Source: an uncultured Phycisphaera sp. (GTDB lineage: Bacteria > Planctomycetota > Phycisphaerae > Phycisphaerales > SM1A02). From it: 12,477 bases of DNA. Both the position numbers and the translations under genes were made by a program. Shown here one piece after another: positions 8,801 through 12,477 of the stretch. The notes beneath the pieces were generated by a model. That model did no database searches and was not told the DNA's origin. It saw only the letters and a list, made by a program, of their open reading frames with translations. The first letter of the stretch is position 1. Every line of letters starts with the position of its first letter. The stretch is taken from the NCBI GenBank assembly GCA_937911845.1, contig CALDQF010000481.1, forward strand, positions 1-12,477. The letters are read 5' to 3'.

Positions 8801-8940
8801 TCAACATTTGGGGTTTGCCCGGAGCCAATTTCAGCCAAAAATTCAACGGGACGGCCAAGATCCCAGATGCGAAGTGTCAACCCGGGTTCGAGATCTGAAC
8901 CAAGAGCAAAAGACAACAGCGGTAAAAAGAGTGAACTCAT
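5833..8940 (-). CDS. Exported multidomain protein: PA14, sorbosone-dehydrogenase-like propeller, DUF1080-like, ThuA
   Basis: Residues are numbered from the upstream ATG at 9012 (1059 aa). I prefer the ATG at 8940 (Met25), because MSSLFLPLLSFALGS is a signal peptide and the 24 residues before it are polar and unlike one. Domains in order: PA14 at about 42-188 (SSDDGSRLWINDVEVVNHDG), a carbohydrate-binding fold; a propeller of the glucose/sorbosone-dehydrogenase type at about 215-575 (GGFRTPNGIG, GVNRLVWGPDG, ELTMGGIRRV); a linker beta-domain at about 578-690; a DUF1080-like 3-keto-disaccharide-hydrolase domain at about 700-830 (HHIEVVFRAPRFD, RLNGEVVQDF); and a ThuA domain at about 836-1050 (VLVFSKTQTFRHDSI, FLGVHAASDTE, TALGHT). 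No CxxCH haem motif is present. The likely role is binding and breaking down an oxidised sugar outside the cytoplasm. hglS is upstream, the MFS gene downstream. Confidence 0.88.
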   Translation of the reverse strand: MSSLFLPLLSFALGSDLEPGLTLRIWDLGRPVEFLAEIGSGQTPNVDRLVTQVDFSGSASFGSPSDYFYAELTGMLTLDEPGDYAFSLSSDDGSRLWINDVEVVNHDGVHPAQPKTGSIRLNRGRVAIRLEMFENTGEESLRLEWKVPGSQEFVLVPSDAFLTEKGVTRVVSPGPKKYLDGRENLRPGDGLVVSGVHPSWEVERLRPEGFEPSVGGMAFLDDGRLLLSTFTPNNNGVLREATNGTLWVLGGVVGGAWSDVTVDKVADGFHDPCGVVVVDGEIFVSHREGIDRLWDKNEDGTFESREVFAQPWVGDNYHHFSFGLVAHKGWIYGTLSTAIYFSNTIKADQVEGSVVSMNGPNPPNRGTVYRIHSKSREIEYIAGGFRTPNGIGVSKDGEVYVADNQGAWLPTSKLVHVQPEEFYGHYNGLASSKRYPDGGYPSRYLSNGESPPAVWLPQNEISNSPTTPLEIPEGPFAGQFFLGELTMGGIRRVQLETVEGEVQGAVFRFTQGLECGVNRLVWGPDGCLYAGGTGSSGNWSWNGTRFGLQRLKPKGTATFEIQSVHALSDGFDITFTEPVDRAWLGEPDHFALRQWRYHATAQYGGPKRDEQKLVVTEAISSGDGRSVRLKVPGLREGSVVHLRMDPQNMNGQALWSQEAWYTLNRIPSGVPATEVDLQTLPSHDDFEHGDVRLEATFTSTSGKTPRLAFQGRYWLPEVSLGENHVDEHHIEVVFRAPRFDPEGRILAPARLTEMRLNGEVVQDFVVYEPTDAGARSAEPFGPVLRDEDDGCVLSELKLTVIGDEVELPSVDGIRVLVFSKTQTFRHDSIAEGHACLRRLAQQYDFQVTPTEDAALFSRDVLEDFDVVVFMNTTGDVLNEQQQQVFQSWYQSGGAFLGVHAASDTEHGWDWFGQLVGARFRCHPAVQPARLVVMDHGHPATAHLGPTWIRTDEWYDFKSDGPHEGCDCLLRLDENTYTGGRSGTWHPMAWSHEFDGGRSFYTALGHTKATFSEPAFEQHLLGALAWVADQPANSQP

Positions 8941-9018
8941 GGGCCATGGAGCATACTCAATGAAGGTGGCTAGACGACGCGAGGAGTCCGCGTCCGAGTC
9001 TTCTGAGCACATCGAAAT

Positions 9019-10614
9019 TTAGTGTGGGACTGAGATCCCCAAACTTTCGAGTGCTTTCTCAAGAGACTGGTGATGAACTTTTGCATAAGAGTGTTGCGAA
9101 TCCACTATTGAACGACCAAGGATGGACTCAAGGTGCTCCTTGGTGTACGAACACTGAGAACTGATGTCTGACTCCGTGCCATATTGGTCGAGATTACTTG
9201 CAAAAATACCCGCGGCCGAAAACGGTAAGAAATCTTCGTAGCGTTGTCCGCGGCATAGCAACATGCCGCGACGCATCAAGTCAGTCACACTTGTGAACGG
9301 GCCACCAGAGGTATGAGCAATTGCCTCTGGATTGGATTCAAACTCGGCGTAGACCAAGTCCTTGGCAACCAGTTCCACAAGGCTCTTAGGAATAGATTTA
9401 AATGGATCTGCATCGCCGTGGTCCGACCCCTCGGCTTCATCACGGTGAGCCAGACAGGAGTCGTAGAGTGATCGACCTTGAGGGGTCGTAGCGTAGAAAC
9501 GCTGTTCGATTTCACCAAACCTCGCGGTGTGACTGAATTCACAGGGCTTGGGCTCATCGGTAAAAATGATCTTTTCGGTCAAAGCTCGGTAAGAATCTTG
9601 GCGAAGAAGAATGGGGGATGTTTCGTCTGGACCTTCCGTGCGGTCTTTGTAACCGTTGTGTGGAAGTCCAGAAAGATCCAACGAACCGTTCTGCAGCGAA
9701 CAAAACAGTTCCGAAGCGACACGATCAATCTTGTCACAAGAAACTTCGCTATGACGGTACGAACCAATCAGCTGATGGGTCAGCTCAGGAAAATGGAGCA
9801 TCATCCAGTGACCATCTACTCGTTTGGACAAGCGTGTGAGAAACTCGCGGGATTCCGATGTGAATGCCAAATCATCTTTTTCTCCAAGTTTCCATTTCAT
9901 GGCAAGTGAATACAAATCAATGCACAAAGAGTTCGGAGTGAGGTGATTCAAATGGTGAGATGGGAAACAGCAAATATCGGCAGCGATCTTGTACCCCGAA
10001 CGGCACAAATCGTCGTAGAGATCACGGTTGGACGCCTCACCCTTCCAGCAAAATATTTGCTCATGTCCTTGTGTTGCTAAAAAATTACCGTCCTCGAGCG
10101 AAAGCCCCCCGTCTCGCTCACATTTCTCTATTACCGCCTGGATGTTTGGTGAGATCACTTGGCGAGATGCCAAGGCAGAAACAATCCGCTGAGAAGTTTT
10201 TTCGCCGAAATATTCTGGACGGAGCAAAGAAGCAAATATGCGGTTTTCTGGTTCACTCTGTGATCGAAAAGCAGTGCAGATCACTGGCTGACTCTTTTTG
10301 CCCAAAGTCGTCATGTCATAGAAGTCATGTGGTTCCATATCGAAGCAGGCGAAATATCGAGCAATCCAGCGGAACTCATCTTCACGACCGATACGGATAG
10401 CGCCATGACGTTCACGCCCCGTACGGAGCAGATCAGATTGGCTCCGTTTGAATCCAACAAAGACCTGAGACAACAAATCACAGACTGCACGGTTGCAACA
10501 TTGATTCACCGCTAGAGATTTGTCGTACAAAGGAACTTCGCGTCCGAACATTGCACTGAGACCTTCAAACAGGTTGTGCTGAAGTTCTTTGCGGCATGCA
10601 AACTTGGAATCCAT
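9019..10614 (-). CDS. hglS: 2-oxoadipate dioxygenase/decarboxylase-like protein (DUF1338, YdcJ/HglS family) with internal insertion
   Basis: A cytoplasmic non-haem Fe(II) enzyme of the VOC-fold DUF1338 family. Pseudomonas putida HglS turns 2-oxoadipate into D-2-hydroxyglutarate and CO2 in lysine breakdown. Metal ligands reported for that enzyme (His70, His226, Glu294) have counterparts: His70 in ERHGAIR, His224 in HLNHLTP and Glu368 in RFGEIEQR. Other family motifs are ASLLRPEYF, ERDGGL, PILLRQ and TPQGRSLYD. The chain is 531 residues against about 450-465 in the family. The extra length is mainly at about 237-320, between the second His and PILLRQ, and recalls no domain I know. No lysine genes are nearby, so the substrate is uncertain. 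The start ATG at 10614 is preceded only by a weak AGAGA. The gene ends 78 bp before the preferred start of the PA14/ThuA gene. Confidence 0.85.
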   Translation of the reverse strand: MDSKFACRKELQHNLFEGLSAMFGREVPLYDKSLAVNQCCNRAVCDLLSQVFVGFKRSQSDLLRTGRERHGAIRIGREDEFRWIARYFACFDMEPHDFYDMTTLGKKSQPVICTAFRSQSEPENRIFASLLRPEYFGEKTSQRIVSALASRQVISPNIQAVIEKCERDGGLSLEDGNFLATQGHEQIFCWKGEASNRDLYDDLCRSGYKIAADICCFPSHHLNHLTPNSLCIDLYSLAMKWKLGEKDDLAFTSESREFLTRLSKRVDGHWMMLHFPELTHQLIGSYRHSEVSCDKIDRVASELFCSLQNGSLDLSGLPHNGYKDRTEGPDETSPILLRQDSYRALTEKIIFTDEPKPCEFSHTARFGEIEQRFYATTPQGRSLYDSCLAHRDEAEGSDHGDADPFKSIPKSLVELVAKDLVYAEFESNPEAIAHTSGGPFTSVTDLMRRGMLLCRGQRYEDFLPFSAAGIFASNLDQYGTESDISSQCSYTKEHLESILGRSIVDSQHSYAKVHHQSLEKALESLGISVPH

Positions 10615-10706
10615 CAGAAAAATCTCTAGGACTGATTCGAAAGCGCGAATCGATCGGTTTTAGGAAAGGGGGCTTCACAGCCCAACGGAGCGTAATTCAA
10701 GAAGGC

Positions 10707-10939
10707 ACAGTGGTGGTGATATTTTTGATCCGTTTCATGATGGCCAAGAAATCTGACGCGCATTACCCAAAGGCAGCCATTCTTCGTTCACTGCATCAGG
10801 CAACAACTTCGAACTGGCCATTGCCGTCGCAATTGCGGTTTTTGGGATTGGTTCTGGGGTTGCCTTTGCCACCGTCGTAGGTCCTTTGGTGGATGTACCG
10901 GTACTGGTTGGTCTGGTGAGCGTTTCACTTTGGATGTAA
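10707..10939 (+). pseudogene. acr3: C-terminal remnant of an ACR3-type arsenite efflux pump
   Basis: About 78 codons of the C-terminus of an ACR3 (arsenite permease, BASS superfamily) gene, split over two frames. The first part, frame of 10710, reads [20 protein letters not shown] then KAAIL. The second, from 10787, reads [14 protein letters not shown], then [20 protein letters not shown] and [14 protein letters not shown] before TAA at 10937. Both match conserved ACR3 C-terminal blocks. Adding one T in the run at 10781-10784 (CTTTCG for CTTCG) joins them as [16 protein letters not shown], so a single-base deletion explains the break. After the TAA the frame continues RRLYP, like the usual tail after LWxQ, so TAA may be a mutated CAA. 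The rest of the pump is absent upstream, where hglS begins on the other strand. Confidence 0.8.
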
Positions 10940-10980
10940 CGCCGTTTGTACCCGATGGGGTCAAATGAAACAAATATCCA

Positions 10981-11004
10981 GTCTGGATGACGAACCCTCC
11001 AGAC
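10981..11004. repeat. Inverted repeat, 7-bp arms
   Basis: GTCTGGA at 10981-10987 is repeated inverted as TCCAGAC at 10998-11004 with a 10-base spacer. No T-run follows on either strand. It lies just beyond the ACR3 remnant and could be an old terminator or chance. Confidence 0.35.
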
Positions 11005-11084
11005 GAAGCCTCTGGTGAGAACTCCAACGCCTCGCGGAGGAATCGCAAAGGGGCCAATGGGCGCGATTCGCTCTGTGTACGACA

Positions 11085-11111
11085 CGGCCCGCCTGGATTT
11101 GGGGCGGGCCG
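11085..11111 (-). terminator. GC-rich hairpin just after tRNA-Asn, probable terminator
   Basis: Perfect 9-bp arms CGGCCCGCC (11085-11093) and GGCGGGCCG (11103-11111) with a 9-base loop. On the minus strand the hairpin begins five bases after the tRNA 3' end. No U-tract follows, so it may act as a weak terminator or as a barrier that guides 3' trimming of the tRNA precursor. Confidence 0.55.
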
Positions 11112-11116
11112 CTGAA

Positions 11117-11188
11117 CTCCCCGACCAGGGCTCGAACCTGGAACCTAGCGGTTAACAGCCGCTCGCTCTACCATTGAGCTATCGGGGA
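11117..11188 (-). tRNA. tRNA-Asn (anticodon GTT)
   Basis: A 72-base cloverleaf read on the minus strand. The acceptor arms TCCCCGA and TCGGGGA pair fully, with discriminator G. The D-arm is GCTC-AATGGTA-GAGC, the anticodon arm AGCGG-CTGTTAA-CCGCT gives anticodon GTT (Asn, reading AAC/AAU), and the T-arm is CCAGG-TTCGAGC-CCTGG. The 3' CCA is not encoded: the next bases are TTC, so it must be added enzymatically. Confidence 0.96.
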
Positions 11189-11226
11189 AAAGATGTCAAT
11201 CGGCCCTCAGGAGGTCCGAGCCCGCC

Positions 11227-11254
11227 ATTCTACCAATACCCAGGGGTTGGTCAA
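11227..11254 (-). promoter_or_regulatory. Sigma-70-type promoter of tRNA-Asn
   Basis: Minus strand TTGACC (11254-11249), 16-bp spacer, TAGAAT (11232-11227); each hexamer matches consensus at 5 of 6. The -10 is extended (TGGTAGAAT). Transcription would begin near 11220, about 30 bases before the mature tRNA 5' end. Confidence 0.75.
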
Positions 11255-11292
11255 ACCCAAGATCGGCCCCCACGGTGTTTGACACGCCCCCC

Positions 11293-11320
11293 TTGCCGGA
11301 GGCCGAATATTGAGTACAAT
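11293..11320 (+). promoter_or_regulatory. Sigma-70-type promoter of rpmE
   Basis: TTGCCG (11293-11298), 16-bp spacer, TACAAT (11315-11320; 5 of 6 to consensus). Transcription would start near 11327, leaving a leader of about 60 bases with a short hairpin (CCTGA-N5-TCAGG, 11333-11347) before rpmE. It diverges from the tRNA-Asn promoter about 40 bp away. Confidence 0.65.
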
Positions 11321-11385
11321 GGTTAATCTGCCCCTGAGAGGGTCAGGCCCCCTTTCCCCTGCTACGTGAGATCTGGAGCTTCGAC

Positions 11386-11607
11386 GTGAAGAAGGACATC
11401 CACCCCAAGTACTACGACTGCAAGATCACCTACCGCGGTGAGCACGTCATGACCGTGGGCGCCACCGTCCCCGAAATGACTGTGGAAATTTGGTCAGGAT
11501 CGCACCCATTCTTCACCGGCAAGCATTCCTTTGTGGACACCACTGGCCGTGTTGAGAAGTTCCAGAAGAGATTTTCTGGCGGCTACTTCAAGAACAAGAA
11601 AAAGTGA
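11386..11607 (+). CDS. rpmE: 50S ribosomal protein L31, cysteine-poor form
   Basis: A 73-residue L31 protein of the large ribosomal subunit, involved in bridging to the 30S subunit. The opening MKKDIHPKYY and the blocks HPFFTGK (40-46) and GRVEKFQKRF (54-63) are diagnostic. The four zinc-binding cysteines of E. coli L31 (CxC and CxxC) are missing: where CSKCHPFF is usual this protein reads WSGSHPFF, and only Cys12 remains. It is therefore a zinc-independent form with type-A length. The start is GTG at 11386, supported by GGAG seven bases upstream. A promoter lies at 11293-11320. prfA follows, as in many bacteria, but a hairpin separates them. Confidence 0.96.
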   Translation: MKKDIHPKYYDCKITYRGEHVMTVGATVPEMTVEIWSGSHPFFTGKHSFVDTTGRVEKFQKRFSGGYFKNKKK

Positions 11608-11650
11608 TTCGCTCGAGGATTTTCCCTCGCGACCCACTTTCCAAGACCAC

Positions 11651-11675
11651 CACGCCGCGGCCATGCCGCGGCGTG
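11651..11675 (+). terminator. Hairpin between rpmE and prfA, probable terminator or attenuator
   Basis: Perfect 10-bp arms CACGCCGCGG and CCGCGGCGTG with loop CCATG, followed on the plus strand by TTCCATTTCC, a modest T-rich tract. It lies 44 bases after the rpmE stop and 28 before the prfA start, so it probably reduces read-through into prfA. Confidence 0.65.
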
Positions 11676-11703
11676 TTCCATTTCCAGCCATACTGCCTGC
11701 ATC

Positions 11704-12477
11704 TTGAACGACCCTGAACGCCACCTCCCCCACCTTGCTCGGATCGCCGATGAATGGCATCGACTTGGTGAAGCCATGAGCGATCCTGAAGTCCTCACCG
11801 ACCATGAACGCATGGCCGATTTGGCCCGGCGCCGTCGAGCCCTTGAGCCAACCGCCCTGGGATACACGAAATACCAAAGTCTCAAGGCCCAAGAACAAGA
11901 AGCCATACAAATGCTGGCTGATGAGTCAGATTACGAACTGCGTGAATTGGCCACAGAACAAAGAGATTCAGCCGCATCCGAACTTCCGATCTTGCTCGAT
12001 CACATGCTGGCCGCATTGGTCCGAGCCGAAGATGAGCGCATCGGCGCATTGATTCTTGAAGTCAGAGCCGGGGTCGGCGGAGACGAAGCTGGACTTTGGG
12101 CTGGTGATCTGCTGAAGATGTACGAGTCTTACGCCAAGATCAACGGCTGGACGTTTGAGGCGTACGACCACGGAACAAACGAGGCCGGCGGTCTCCGATT
12201 CGCGATTGTTCGCATTCACGGCGAGGGGTGCTGGAGTCATCTGGCGTTTGAATCCGGGACCCACCAAGTCAAACGCGTTCCCGCTACCGAGACTCAAGGT
12301 CGGATCCACACGTCCACGGCAACCATCGCCGTCTTGGCGGAACCCGAAGAAGTGGATTTGAACTTTGATCCCGGCGAGGTGAAAGAAATGATCACCACCG
12401 CCCAAGGACCAGGCGGTCAGAACGTGAACAAAGTGGCCACCGCAGTTCACTTGATCCACGAACCCACCGGCATCGAG
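11704..12477 (+). CDS. prfA: Peptide chain release factor 1, C-terminus cut by window edge
   Basis: Class I release factor that reads UAA and UAG and triggers release of the finished peptide. The 258 residues visible hold the N-terminal helical domain (about 1-105), the conserved LEVRAGVGGDEAGLWAGDL block (118-136), the RF1 stop-codon motif PAT (193-195, in RVPATETQGRIHTS) and the catalytic GGQ (237-239). RF2 would show SPF instead of PAT. The peptidyl-transferase loop reads GPGGQNVNK, whereas many RF1 proteins have GAGGQHVN. The frame is open back to the rpmE stop without ATG or GTG; the best start is TTG at 11704, which gives the usual N-terminal length (GGQ at 233-235 in E. coli). No Shine-Dalgarno is seen. 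About 100 residues lie beyond the edge. Confidence 0.95.
   Translation, partial: MNDPERHLPHLARIADEWHRLGEAMSDPEVLTDHERMADLARRRRALEPTALGYTKYQSLKAQEQEAIQMLADESDYELRELATEQRDSAASELPILLDHMLAALVRAEDERIGALILEVRAGVGGDEAGLWAGDLLKMYESYAKINGWTFEAYDHGTNEAGGLRFAIVRIHGEGCWSHLAFESGTHQVKRVPATETQGRIHTSTATIAVLAEPEEVDLNFDPGEVKEMITTAQGPGGQNVNKVATAVHLIHEPTGIE

Larger units (their letters stand above)
10615..11116. other. Non-coding stretch upstream of hglS, with the ACR3 remnant and hairpins
   Basis: No intact gene is supported here. From left to right: an inverted repeat GATTCG-N6-CGAATC (10634-10651) shortly before the hglS start, possibly an operator; a weak minus-strand promoter candidate (TTGGGC, 17 bp, TAAAAC at 10685-10657); the ACR3 remnant; then about 170 bp with no recognisable protein similarity in any frame; then a GC-rich hairpin next to the tRNA. 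Confidence 0.6.

Noticed and set aside
10596..10880. Open frame of 94 codons on the plus strand as an intact gene
   Set aside because: It begins inside the hglS coding region. Only the middle (VVVIFLIRFMMAKK to AAIL) resembles a protein, namely ACR3, and it leaves that frame at 10785, so it is part of a pseudogene.
10965..11018. Tiny open frame MKQISSLDDEPSRRSLW
   Set aside because: It has 17 codons, no Shine-Dalgarno, and lies on an inverted repeat; nothing supports translation.
10735..11085. Open frame of 116 codons on the minus strand
   Set aside because: Its second half is antisense to the ACR3 remnant and is made of Thr/Pro/Ala repeats typical of a shadow frame. The first half shows no domain and no Shine-Dalgarno.
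11117..11188. tRNA-Asn as an attachment site of a resident integrative element
   Set aside because: I found no second copy of the tRNA 3' end, no integrase and no phage or plasmid gene in the window. The only trace of gene loss is the ACR3 remnant.
11494..11910. Open frame of 138 codons on the minus strand
   Set aside because: It crosses the ends of rpmE and prfA and the hairpin between them, antisense to two well-supported genes.
1..12477. CRISPR array, IS element or long direct repeats
   Set aside because: No regularly spaced repeats, transposase motifs or terminal inverted repeats were seen on either strand.

Overview
The window looks like chromosomal DNA of a bacterium of the Planctomycetota or a related PVC lineage. 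The main reason is a very large exported protein that joins PA14, sorbosone-dehydrogenase-like propeller, 3-keto-disaccharide-hydrolase-like (DUF1080) and ThuA modules, an architecture typical of those groups. Weak or absent Shine-Dalgarno signals in front of several genes fit this. The assignment comes from gene content only. No phage, IS element, CRISPR array or complete mobile element is visible.

Positions 1-2191, minus strand: a manganese-uptake locus. An MntR-type regulator with all six expected metal ligands is followed by a TroA-like metal-binding lipoprotein or periplasmic protein and an ABC ATPase. The two transporter genes overlap by ATGA. The ATPase runs off the left edge, and the permease should lie beyond it. 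mntR and the binding-protein gene share a 15-bp element ending in the start codon. In front of the binding-protein gene this element is half of a palindrome with the TAGC-N4-GCTA core of known MntR boxes.

Positions 2227-4367, minus strand: a lipoprotein serine hydrolase (beta-lactamase/esterase fold) and a DUF1295 membrane protein, 17 bp apart. They probably lie upstream of mntR in the same transcriptional direction.

Positions 4425-10614, minus strand: three genes transcribed hglS, PA14/ThuA protein, MFS transporter, ending in a clear Rho-independent terminator. hglS encodes a 2-oxoadipate dioxygenase/decarboxylase-like enzyme (DUF1338/VOC) with an extra internal segment of about 70 residues. 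The PA14/ThuA protein and the MFS transporter could bind, hydrolyse and take up an oxidised (3-keto) sugar; that is inference from the domains.

Positions 10615-11385: a mostly non-coding stretch. It holds the decayed C-terminal end of an ACR3 arsenite efflux pump on the plus strand (one-base deletion plus an early stop), several hairpins, and tRNA-Asn(GTT) on the minus strand with a good promoter.

Positions 11386-12477, plus strand: the housekeeping pair rpmE (cysteine-poor L31) and prfA (release factor 1), with a strong hairpin between them. prfA runs off the right edge.
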